From contig JASGLD010000005.1 of the NCBI GenBank assembly GCA_049840395.1, positions 62,001-126,000 of the forward strand: DNA of 64,000 nt, read 5' to 3'. How positions within the stretch are numbered: the stretch's first letter is position 1; the number at the start of each line of letters is the position of its first letter. The stretch is from CAILZL01 sp049840395. Its GTDB lineage: Bacteria > Pseudomonadota > Gammaproteobacteria > Steroidobacterales > Steroidobacteraceae. The translations under genes were made by a program, and so were the position numbers. The notes under the pieces are model-generated. The model had not been told where the DNA came from. It saw only the letters and a list, made by a program, of their open reading frames with translations, and did no database searches. Shown here piece after piece: positions 43,855 to 51,633 of this stretch.

Positions 43855-44457
43855 TTACACCAAGTTGTCAGCGCGCAGCGCAGCCAGCAATAGCTGCAAT
43901 GCCTGACCGCGATGGCTGATGTGATTTTTTTCTTCTGCAGAAATTTCTGCCGCGGTTCGTTGCAACGACGGCAGGTAAAAAATCGGGTCGTAACCAAAAC
44001 CACCGCTGCCCTTGGGCTCGTGCGTGATGCAGCCTTCCCAGACTGCTTCGCAAATCAGCGGCGCTGCATCTTGTTCATTGCGCACATACACCAACGCGCA
44101 CCGGTAACGGGCGGTGCGCTGTGTTACAGGTACATCGCGCAATTCTTGAAGCATCTTTTGCAGATTGTCCTCATCGCTTGCATGCACACCGGCATAGCGC
44201 GCCGAATAAATCCCGGGCGCGCCCTGCAACGCATCCACTTCGATGCCCGAATCATCGGCAATCGCCGGTAAACCGGAAACACGTGCGGCATGCCGAGCCT
44301 TGATCAAGGCATTCTCGACAAAGCTGTTGCCTGTCTCCGCCACCTCATCCTGGGTGAACTGCGATTTAGGCACCATCTCGATGGCCAGCGGCTGCAGCAA
44401 TGCCTGCAATTCACGCAATTTGCCGGCATTGTTGGTGGCCAGTACGACGCGTTGCAT
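43855..44457 (-). CDS. rdgB: XTP/dITP pyrophosphatase RdgB
   Basis: A 200-residue house-cleaning nucleotide pyrophosphatase of the Ham1 family that hydrolyses dITP and XTP. Seen: VVLATNNAGKLRELQALL at the start, the catalytic ADDSGIEVDALQGAPGIYSARYAG block, GFGYDPIF and ISHRGQALQ near the C-terminus. Three bases separate it from rph upstream and three from hemW downstream. Confidence 0.96.
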   Translation of the reverse strand: MQRVVLATNNAGKLRELQALLQPLAIEMVPKSQFTQDEVAETGNSFVENALIKARHAARVSGLPAIADDSGIEVDALQGAPGIYSARYAGVHASDEDNLQKMLQELRDVPVTQRTARYRCALVYVRNEQDAAPLICEAVWEGCITHEPKGSGGFGYDPIFYLPSLQRTAAEISAEEKNHISHRGQALQLLLAALRADNLV

Positions 44458-44460
44458 AGC

Positions 44461-45207
44461 TCAGCGCGGCAATTCGGCCAGTGCTTCCAGCTGCAGCGCA
44501 TGCAAGCGGTTGATGCCCTGTGCAGCCAGATTAAGCAATTCATCCAGTTCATGGCGGTGGAAGGCATGACCTTCTGCGGTGCCCTGAATTTCGATGAAAG
44601 CGCCGCCATTGTTCATCACCACGTTCATATCGGTTTCGGCGCTGGAGTCTTCTACATAGTCCAGATCCAGAACGGGCTGACCTGACCAGATACCCACCGA
44701 CACCGCCGCCACCTGTCCATGAATGGGATTGGACTTGAGCAAGCCCTTCTTGAGCAATGACTCCACGGCATCCATCAACGCCACGTAGCTGCCGGTAATC
44801 GCCGCAGTGCGCGTGCCACCATCTGCCTGCAATACATCGCAATCCAGCGTGATAGTGCGCTCGCCCAAGGCCTTCAGATCAATCACCGCGCGCAGGGCAC
44901 GACCGATCAAACGCTGAATTTCCTGGGTACGACCGGTTTGCTTGCCCTTGGCCGCTTCGCGCGGCGAACGGGTGTGTGTAGCGCGCGGCAACATCCCATA
45001 TTCGGCAGTCACCCAACCCTGGCCCTTGCCGCGCAGAAATGGCGGCACGACCTCTTCAACGCTGGCCGTACACAGCACGCGCGTGCGGCCGAATTCAACC
45101 AGTACCGAGCCTTCGGCATGCGAGGTAAAACGACGCGTGAAATTAATGGCGCGCAATTCGTCGTTGGCCCGGCCACTGGGGCGGACAGAGGAAGAAGTGG
45201 AGTTCAT
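44461..45207 (-). CDS. rph: Ribonuclease PH
   Basis: A phosphorolytic 3'-to-5' exoribonuclease for tRNA ends, 248 residues. Seen: GSVLVEFGRTRVLCTASVEE, RGKGQGWVTAEYGMLPRATHTR, the phosphate-binding GRTQEIQRLIGRALRAV, and VLQADGGTRTAAITG. Full-length, unlike the frameshifted rph of E. coli K-12. Leads the rph-rdgB-hemW unit. Confidence 0.96.
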   Translation of the reverse strand: MNSTSSSVRPSGRANDELRAINFTRRFTSHAEGSVLVEFGRTRVLCTASVEEVVPPFLRGKGQGWVTAEYGMLPRATHTRSPREAAKGKQTGRTQEIQRLIGRALRAVIDLKALGERTITLDCDVLQADGGTRTAAITGSYVALMDAVESLLKKGLLKSNPIHGQVAAVSVGIWSGQPVLDLDYVEDSSAETDMNVVMNNGGAFIEIQGTAEGHAFHRHELDELLNLAAQGINRLHALQLEALAELPR

Positions 45208-45248
45208 ACCAACCTTGAATGACTTCGATAAAGCTTAAAGTGCGATGC

Positions 45249-45329
45249 CTAGAACCTATCTCAAGCGAAGATAGGCTACCCACATTATCAGCATGGGCCG
45301 GAGCGCAGAAGTTTTGAGATGGGCTCTAG
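45249..45329. repeat. Long imperfect inverted repeat between rph and the PP2C gene
   Basis: CTAGAACCTATCTCAA (45249-45264) is the imperfect reverse complement of TTGAGATGGGCTCTAG (45314-45329), with two differences. It overlaps the stop codon of the PP2C gene and may act as its terminator or be a dispersed repeat. Confidence 0.4.
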
Positions 45330-46072
45330 TTTGGCAGGCAACGCAACGCAGCCGCCGTGGAATTATCGCTATGCGGCGCTGAGGCGCGCACCGCCCGCTT
45401 GCCGAGCATTTCCAGCGCACCCTGCAGATTGGTCGGCGCACTGCGCGGGAAGGTAGCGATATCTTCATCCCGGAGACCCGCCCAAATGCCGTCCGAGCAC
45501 AGCAACAACACATCGCCGGGTTGCAGCAGCTTGCGGCCGCTGATGGTCATTTCCGGCACGGCAGCATCGCCACCCAGACAGCACTCGACGAAATTGCGCA
45601 TGGGGTGACCGGGGATTTCCGCCTCGGTGATGCGGCCCTCACGCAGCAATAACTCCACATGACTGTGATCGCGGGTGCGATCCAGAATGCTGTTGTGGCG
45701 CAGGTGATAGATACGGCTATCGCCCACATGGCCCCAGTACGACGCGCCGTCCTGCACCAGACATAAGACCACAGTGGCGCGTGGCCGCAATTCCAAGGAT
45801 TGCTCGATTCCCAAACGCACCACTTCGTCGTGAGCGCGGCTCAACGCCATGTGCACGAAACCCAGTGGATCGAAAATGGGGTGGGACTGACGGTTGAACG
45901 CTTCGCTCAAGCTTTTCAGCGCAGTATCGGCCGCACGACTGCCATCGGCGTGACCGCCCATGCCATCCAGCACCACCAACAAGGTGGCCTGTTCCGACTT
46001 GATGATGGTCACGCGATCCTGGTTGTCGTCGCGATCGCCGAGAAGACTGATCTGTGCTGATTCGAGTTGCAA
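45326..46072 (-). CDS. PP2C-type serine/threonine protein phosphatase
   Basis: A 248-residue PPM phosphatase. Seen: NQDR (17-20), VVLDGMGGHADGS with metal-binding Asp36-Gly37, WGHVGDSRIYHLR, LLLCSDGIW and the late D-N-S-T. The metal-binding acidic residues are in place. No protein kinase gene is adjacent, so the partner is unknown. It is divergent from yicC, with the change of gene direction at this point. Confidence 0.93.
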   Translation of the reverse strand: MQLESAQISLLGDRDDNQDRVTIIKSEQATLLVVLDGMGGHADGSRAADTALKSLSEAFNRQSHPIFDPLGFVHMALSRAHDEVVRLGIEQSLELRPRATVVLCLVQDGASYWGHVGDSRIYHLRHNSILDRTRDHSHVELLLREGRITEAEIPGHPMRNFVECCLGGDAAVPEMTISGRKLLQPGDVLLLCSDGIWAGLRDEDIATFPRSAPTNLQGALEMLGKRAVRASAPHSDNSTAAALRCLPN

Positions 46073-46261
46073 ACAAAGCTCCGAAGGGACGCTGCAGCCA
46101 GCTTGCTGCTACACTTTGCGGGCTTTATAGCAGTGCGATGCCGGGAAAAAAAGCCACTGCAGCACAGCTTCGCCTCTGCCGGCGTGTTGTTGCTCAGACT
46201 TCAGCAGCGCACTACCCATGGTATTCACCGCATTCATTTTCAGCTAGAGACTCGTAATTTC

Positions 46262-47128
46262 ATGATCCGCAGCATGACTGGTTTTGCCCGGCGCGAGTGC
46301 CAGGGCGCATGGGGCACATTGGTATGCGAAGTGCGTACCGTGAATCATCGCTTTCTGGAAGTTTCGTTGCGCCTGCCGGAAGAATTGCGCTCGCTGGATA
46401 GCGAATTGCGGCAGTTGATCGCCGCTGCGTTGCGCCGCGGCAAGGTGGACGCCAGTCTGTATTTGAAGAGCGCAGTCACCGGACCGCAGCTCAATGAACT
46501 GAATCAAGAACTGCTGCGCGAACTGGCCTCGCGGATTGCCGAGGTGCGCAGCACCATCAGCGCCGATGCGCCGCTGAATCCGCTGGATCTGCTGCGCTGG
46601 CCCGGCATTCTCAAAGAAGCTGAACGCGACGCCAGCCCGCTGCTGGTCGCCGCGCAGGATCTGGTCAAGGAAACCCTCACCGAATTGAATGAAATGCGCC
46701 ATCGCGAAGGCGGCCGCATTCATGAGCTTCTGGCACAACGCTGCGAAGCCATCGCCGCCCAGGTACAACTGGTGAAAACCCGCCTGCCGGACATCGCTGC
46801 GCGCCAACGTGAACGCATACTGGCGCGCCTGGCCACGTTGAATACCCAGGTGGACAACGAACGTCTGGAGCAAGAACTGGTGATCTTCGCGCACAAGATG
46901 GACGTGGATGAAGAAATGGACCGTCTGACCAGCCACCTGGTGGAGATTCGCAGTGTCATTGCTTCCACCGAACCGGCCGGCCGGCGTCTGGATTTTTTGA
47001 TGCAGGAACTCAACCGCGAATCCAATACGCTGTCGTCCAAATCGCAGGATGCCGATACCACCCGCGCCGCAGTGGAGCTGAAAGTGGTTATCGAACAGAT
47101 GCGCGAACAGATTCAGAACGTGGAATAA
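46262..47128 (+). CDS. yicC: YicC family endoribonuclease
   Basis: A 288-residue YicC protein starting MIRSMTGFARRE, a conserved N-terminus; a longer frame exists upstream but is not family-like. The C-terminus ESNTLSSKSQDADTTRAAVELKVVIEQMREQIQNVE is also typical. Members have been shown to be metal-dependent endoribonucleases that help turn over small RNAs. Three bases separate it from gmk, the usual neighbour. Confidence 0.94.
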   Translation: MIRSMTGFARRECQGAWGTLVCEVRTVNHRFLEVSLRLPEELRSLDSELRQLIAAALRRGKVDASLYLKSAVTGPQLNELNQELLRELASRIAEVRSTISADAPLNPLDLLRWPGILKEAERDASPLLVAAQDLVKETLTELNEMRHREGGRIHELLAQRCEAIAAQVQLVKTRLPDIAARQRERILARLATLNTQVDNERLEQELVIFAHKMDVDEEMDRLTSHLVEIRSVIASTEPAGRRLDFLMQELNRESNTLSSKSQDADTTRAAVELKVVIEQMREQIQNVE

Positions 47129-47131
47129 GCC

Positions 47132-47749
47132 ATGTCCGCTACCGGCCATCTCTATGTAATCGCCGCGCCTTCAGGTGCGGGCAAGACCTCGCTGGTCAAG
47201 GCACTGCTGACTGAGGAGTCCAGCGCGCAATTTTCCATTTCCTATACCACTCGCAAGCAACGCCCCACAGAGACGGATGGCCGCGACTATCACTTCGTTA
47301 CGCATGCGCGTTTTGAAGAAATGGTGGCTGCCGGCGAATTTCTCGAACACGCGCAGGTGTTCGATAACTACTACGGCACAGCGCGCGCGCAGGTTGAACA
47401 ATTGCTGGCGCGCGGCGCCAATGTGATTCTGGAAATCGACTGGCAGGGTGCGCAGCAAATCCGTCAGGTGATGCGCGATTGCCGCAGCATTTTCATCCTG
47501 CCGCCGTCGCGATCTGAGCTGGAGCGCCGCTTGCGTGGCCGCGGTACTGACGACGAAGCCGTCATTCAGCGCCGCCTGCGCGATGCGGTGGGCGACATGA
47601 GCCATTGGTCCGAATTTGATTACGTCGTGGTCAACAATGACTTTCAGCAAGCGCTGGCCGAGCTTAAAGCCATCGTCACCGGCCAGGGCGCAGCATTGTT
47701 TGCCAATCGCACCAGCCTGCAACCTCTGATCGCAGAGCTGCTGGACTGA
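47132..47749 (+). CDS. gmk: Guanylate kinase
   Basis: A 205-residue enzyme that phosphorylates GMP and dGMP. Seen: P-loop APSGAGKTSL, SISYTTRKQRPTETDGRDYHFV with the GMP-binding region, EIDWQGAQQIR and a lid with RLRGRGTDDEAVIQRRL. Follows yicC and precedes a flavin reductase by two bases. Confidence 0.96.
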   Translation: MSATGHLYVIAAPSGAGKTSLVKALLTEESSAQFSISYTTRKQRPTETDGRDYHFVTHARFEEMVAAGEFLEHAQVFDNYYGTARAQVEQLLARGANVILEIDWQGAQQIRQVMRDCRSIFILPPSRSELERRLRGRGTDDEAVIQRRLRDAVGDMSHWSEFDYVVVNNDFQQALAELKAIVTGQGAALFANRTSLQPLIAELLD

Positions 47750-47751
47750 CC

Positions 47752-48387
47752 ATGCATGTTGATCCTGACCAGCGCAGCGCGGCCGATAATTACCGTCTGC
47801 TATCTACCCTGGTGGTGCCACGTCCCATCGCTTGGTTGAGCACCGGCAACGAGGATGGCTCGGTAAATCTGGCGCCGTTCAGCTTCTTCAACATCGTGTC
47901 CAGCGACCCGCTGTATGTGGCGGTGAGCATTGCCAGCCGTCCGAACGGAGAGGACAAGGACAGCGCGCGCAATATCAAGCGCAACCATGAATTCGTGGTG
48001 AATCTCGTCACGGAGGAGTTGCTCGACGCCATGAACGTGTCCGGCGCCGACTTTCTGCCGGGCGAAAGCGAACTGAGCGCAGCCAATCTCAACGCCAGCC
48101 CTGCGGGCAAGATCGTCACACCACGCATCACCGAAGCACAGGCCAGCCTTGAATGCCGACTGCACAGCCAGCAGGCACTGGGCAGCTACACGCTGTTCAT
48201 CGGCGAGGTGGTGCTGATGCATATCGCGGACTCACTGATCGACGAGCGCGGTCGTTTCACCGGCTTCAGCCCTATTGGCCGCATGGGCGTGCCCAGCACC
48301 TACTGCCGCACCACCGACCGCTTCGAGTTGCCGCGCATTGGTTATCCGCAGTGGTTGGCGGCACAAGCCGCCCAAAAGCGCAGCTAA
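47752..48387 (+). CDS. Flavin reductase family protein (FMN-binding split barrel)
   Basis: A 211-residue protein of the flavin-reductase-like/DIM6-NTAB group. Seen: YRLLSTLVVPRPIAWLSTGNEDGSVNLAPFSFFNIVSSDP, the flavin-binding start, and GRFTGFSPIGRMGVPSTY near the end. Likely binds FMN and reduces it or a bound substrate; the physiological substrate is unknown. Probably co-transcribed with gmk. Confidence 0.88.
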   Translation: MHVDPDQRSAADNYRLLSTLVVPRPIAWLSTGNEDGSVNLAPFSFFNIVSSDPLYVAVSIASRPNGEDKDSARNIKRNHEFVVNLVTEELLDAMNVSGADFLPGESELSAANLNASPAGKIVTPRITEAQASLECRLHSQQALGSYTLFIGEVVLMHIADSLIDERGRFTGFSPIGRMGVPSTYCRTTDRFELPRIGYPQWLAAQAAQKRS

Positions 48388-48482
48388 CTGCATATTTTCG
48401 CTCGGATTTGCCACGCAAAGTTGGTGCGCGGGCGCGGCATCCGTATACTTGCCAACCTTATCTCCGATTTCCAGGTGTCCGC

Positions 48483-48848
48483 ATGGCCCGCATTACCGTT
48501 GAAGATTGTCTGCAGAACGTACCGAATCTGTTCAATTTGGTGCTGGTGGCCGCCAAGCGCGCACGTCGTATCGCCAACGGTGCCGAAGCCACGGTAGATC
48601 GTGAAAACGACAAGCCCACAGTCATTGCCCTGCGCGAAATCGCCGCCGGCCATGTCGGTCCGGAAATTCTGGAAGAAGTGGATCGCGCCCCGGTTCATGA
48701 ACTCAGCGCCATGGACATGATGATGCCCGACGACTTCCGCGCCCCGCACCTGGGTCTGAAAGACAGTCTGGACGACGACTTTGGCGACGATTTCAAAGAA
48801 GACTTCAAAGACGACACCAAGGCAGGCAAAGACCAGGCGGACGAATAA
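48483..48848 (+). CDS. rpoZ: RNA polymerase omega subunit with acidic C-terminal tail
   Basis: A 121-residue omega subunit (about 91 in E. coli). The core MARITVEDCLQNVPNLFNLVLVAAKRARRI with PTVIALREIAAG is standard. The last 30 or so residues are strongly acidic (DSLDDDFGDDFKEDFKDDTKAG) and extend the usual protein. It is 30 bases before spoT, the typical rpoZ-spoT order, and binds ppGpp at the omega-beta prime interface. Confidence 0.95.
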   Translation: MARITVEDCLQNVPNLFNLVLVAAKRARRIANGAEATVDRENDKPTVIALREIAAGHVGPEILEEVDRAPVHELSAMDMMMPDDFRAPHLGLKDSLDDDFGDDFKEDFKDDTKAGKDQADE

Positions 48849-48878
48849 GCCGCTTCCCACTCTTTGCCCGCCGCGCCG

Positions 48879-51032
48879 ATGGATAGCGTCTCTTTTTTTG
48901 GATTTCTGCCCACGGGAAGACGCGCCATCGGCCTTACCCAGCTGCTCAACAAGCTGGAAAGCTACCTGCCACCCGAGCAGGTAGAACACATACGTGAAGC
49001 CTACGAGTTCGGCGCCGCAGCTCATGAAGGCCAGAAGCGCCGCAGCGGCGAACCGTATATCTCACATCCGGTAGCGGTCGCCGATCTGCTCGCCGATCTG
49101 CACATGGATGGCCAGACCATTGTCGCGGCCATTCTCCATGACGTCATCGAAGACACGCCCACTGCCAAGGGCGAGATCGCCGAGAAATTCGGCACGGAAG
49201 TGGCCGAGATCGTCGATGGCGTTTCCAAGCTGGACCAGGTTCAGTTCAAGAGCCGCGCCGAAGCGCAGGCAGAAAGCTTCCGCAAGATGTTGCTGGCGAT
49301 GGTGCGCGATATCCGCGTCATCATGGTCAAGCTGGCCGATCGCACCCACAACATGCGCACGCTGGGCGCGATGCCGCCGGCCAAGCGCCGTGCCGTCGCC
49401 AAAGAAACGTTGGACATCTATGCACCCATTGCCAATCGCCTGGGCATCTACAACATCAAGAACGAATTGGAAGACCTGGGGCTGCGCACGCTCTATCCCA
49501 ATCGTTACAAAGTGATCGAGAAGGCCGTCAAACGCGCACGCGGCAATCAGAAGCAATTCGTCGGCAAGATCAAGGACAGCATCGAAGCCGCACTGAAAAA
49601 AGCGGGAGTTAAAGGCCGTGTAGAAGGTCGCGAGAAACACGCCTTCAGCATCTATCAGAAGATGCGCCGCAAGAGTTCTTCGCTGGGCGAGATCGTCGAT
49701 GTATTCGGCTTCCGCATCGTGGTGGACAGCATCGACACCTGCTATCGCGCCTTAGGCCTCGTGCACAGCTTGTATCGACCCATGCCCGGCCGCTTCAAAG
49801 ATTACATCGCCATTCCACGCGTGAATGGCTATCAGTCCCTGCACACCACGTTGTTCGGCCCGAACAGCATGCCCATCGAAGTGCAGATTCGCACCGAGGC
49901 CATGCAACAAATTGCCGAATCCGGCGTGGCGGCACACTGGCAATACAAGACCGGCGAAACGCATGACAATCGCGCCGGCCATGATCGCGCCCGCGACTGG
50001 CTGCAACACCTGGTCGATATGCATGGCGGCAACTCGGAAGAATTTCTCGAGAGCGTCAAAGTCGATCTGTTCCCCGACAAAGTGTATGTGTTCACACCCA
50101 AGGGCGACATTCGCCGTCTGCCCCGCGGCGCCACCGCGGTGGACTTCGCTTACGCTGTGCACACCGATATCGGCAATCGCTGCGTGGCCGCCAAAATCGA
50201 TCGTCGTCTGGTGCCGCTGCGTACACCGCTGCGTAATGGCCAGACCGTAGAAATCATTACTGCCAAGGGCGCCACGCCCAATCCGGCTTGGGCCAACTTC
50301 GTTGTTACAGCGAAAGCGCGTGCCGCTGTACGTCAGTACCTGAAAGGCCTCAAGCATGGCGAAGCCGCCGAACTGGGCAAGCGCATGCTGGGTCAGGCAC
50401 TCACCGAACTGGGCCTGTCGATCAAGGACATCGCCAGCGATCAGCTCGAGAAACTCGCGCTGGATCTACAACTGCAAGATACCGCCGAGTTGTTTGAAAA
50501 GATCGGCCTGGGCGAACGTCTCGCGCCACTGGTCGCGCGCCGCTTGCTGCCGCAGGAAGCGGATGCCCCCGAGACCGTGCAAGACAGTGGACCGCTGGCG
50601 ATCTCCGGCACCGAAGGTCTCAGCGTTTCCTATGCACGCTGCTGCTTCCCGATTCCCAACGATCCCATCATGGCCTATGTCACCAGCGGCCACGGCATCG
50701 TCATCCACAGAGAAGCCTGCGGCAATCTCAAGAACTACCGCAAGCAGCCGGACAAATGGTTGCCGGTTTCGTGGCAGGCTGCGCCGGGCAAACTGTTCAC
50801 CTGCGAAATCCAGGTTCAAGTGCAAAGCCGTATCGGTATTCTGGCCGCTTTGGCCTCGGAAATTTCCGCCACACAAACCAGCATCGAACGCGTTTCGATC
50901 ATTGAACGCGATGGCGGCGTCAGCACCGATATCTTCGAATTGCTGGTAGCCGACCGCAAACATCTGGCGCAGGTAATCAAGCGGCTGCGCAAGATGCCGG
51001 ATGTCATCAAGGTGGCGCGCAGCCTGACTTGA
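48879..51032 (+). CDS. spoT: Bifunctional (p)ppGpp synthetase/hydrolase SpoT
   Basis: Stringent-response enzyme, about 717 residues. HD hydrolase domain with HDVIEDT (87-93) intact, so it can degrade ppGpp; synthetase domain with RVNGYQSLHTTLFGP and IEVQIRTEAM; TGS domain (VYVFTPKGDIRRLPRGATAVDFAYAVH), a zinc-finger region with YARCCFPIPND, and a C-terminal ACT domain. ATG at 48879 (MDSVSFFGF) is preferred over a TTG five codons upstream. The intact HD and the position after rpoZ favour SpoT over RelA. Confidence 0.96.
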   Translation: MDSVSFFGFLPTGRRAIGLTQLLNKLESYLPPEQVEHIREAYEFGAAAHEGQKRRSGEPYISHPVAVADLLADLHMDGQTIVAAILHDVIEDTPTAKGEIAEKFGTEVAEIVDGVSKLDQVQFKSRAEAQAESFRKMLLAMVRDIRVIMVKLADRTHNMRTLGAMPPAKRRAVAKETLDIYAPIANRLGIYNIKNELEDLGLRTLYPNRYKVIEKAVKRARGNQKQFVGKIKDSIEAALKKAGVKGRVEGREKHAFSIYQKMRRKSSSLGEIVDVFGFRIVVDSIDTCYRALGLVHSLYRPMPGRFKDYIAIPRVNGYQSLHTTLFGPNSMPIEVQIRTEAMQQIAESGVAAHWQYKTGETHDNRAGHDRARDWLQHLVDMHGGNSEEFLESVKVDLFPDKVYVFTPKGDIRRLPRGATAVDFAYAVHTDIGNRCVAAKIDRRLVPLRTPLRNGQTVEIITAKGATPNPAWANFVVTAKARAAVRQYLKGLKHGEAAELGKRMLGQALTELGLSIKDIASDQLEKLALDLQLQDTAELFEKIGLGERLAPLVARRLLPQEADAPETVQDSGPLAISGTEGLSVSYARCCFPIPNDPIMAYVTSGHGIVIHREACGNLKNYRKQPDKWLPVSWQAAPGKLFTCEIQVQVQSRIGILAALASEISATQTSIERVSIIERDGGVSTDIFELLVADRKHLAQVIKRLRKMPDVIKVARSLT

Positions 51033-51043
51033 ACTGTTTCTTT

Positions 51044-51112
51044 CCGTTCGCCCTGAGCTTCTCGAAGGGCTCTTGAATCAAACAAGACCTTTCTACAAGC
51101 TCAGGCGAACGG
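51044..51112. repeat. Inverted repeat of CCGTTCGCCCTGAGCTT type
   Basis: CCGTTCGCCCTGAGCTT and AAGCTCAGGCGAACGG flank 36 bases downstream of spoT. The stem is perfect but for one bulged base. This type of repeat is common between genes in many proteobacteria. Confidence 0.65.
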
Positions 51113-51137
51113 TGTCCAAAATCCTTTAGGAATTCAC

Positions 51138-51518
51138 ATGTCACGCACCATCATCAGCACGCCCGACGCACCACAGGCCATCGGCACTTACTCACAGGCC
51201 GTTAAATGCGGCAGCACCGTGTATGTGTCAGGCCAGATTCCACTCGATCCAAAAACCAGCGATCTGGTACAGGGCGATTTCGAAGTGCATGCACGCCGTG
51301 TATTCGATAACTTGCAAGCCATCATCAATGCGGCCGGCGGTGACTTCTCGCATGTCGCCAAGCTCAATGTGTTCCTCACCGATCTTGCTAACTTTGCACA
51401 GGTGAACAAGATCATGGCGGAGTACTTCACTCAGCCGTATCCGGCACGCGCCGCGATTCAAGTGGCCGCGCTGCCCAAAGGCGCCATCGTTGAAATGGAT
51501 TGCGTGGTAGAACTGTAA
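51138..51518 (+). CDS. ridA: Enamine/imine deaminase RidA
   Basis: A 126-residue YjgF/YER057c/UK114 protein that hydrolyses reactive 2-aminoacrylate. Seen: GTYSQAVKCGSTVYVSGQIPLDP, the substrate-pocket arginine in YPARAAIQVAALPKGAIVEMDC and the terminal VVEL. Lies between spoT and recG, where trmH is in E. coli. Confidence 0.95.
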   Translation: MSRTIISTPDAPQAIGTYSQAVKCGSTVYVSGQIPLDPKTSDLVQGDFEVHARRVFDNLQAIINAAGGDFSHVAKLNVFLTDLANFAQVNKIMAEYFTQPYPARAAIQVAALPKGAIVEMDCVVEL

Positions 51519-51538
51519 GCTAAGCATCTCTTCTGATT

Positions 51539-51576
51539 CCCTCCCCTGCATGGCGGGGGAGGGTTAGGGTGGGGGC
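51539..51576. repeat. Palindromic repeat CCCTCCCC type with GTTAGGGTGGGGGC tail
   Basis: CCCTCCCCTGCATGGCGGGGGAGGG plus the GTTAGGGTGGGGGC tail, a third copy of the design at 29931-29968, between ridA and recG. Confidence 0.7.
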
Positions 51577-51633
51577 AAGCCGCAGCACTGTCACTTCGAA
51601 TCCCTCTACACACCAAACGCCACACATCCAACA

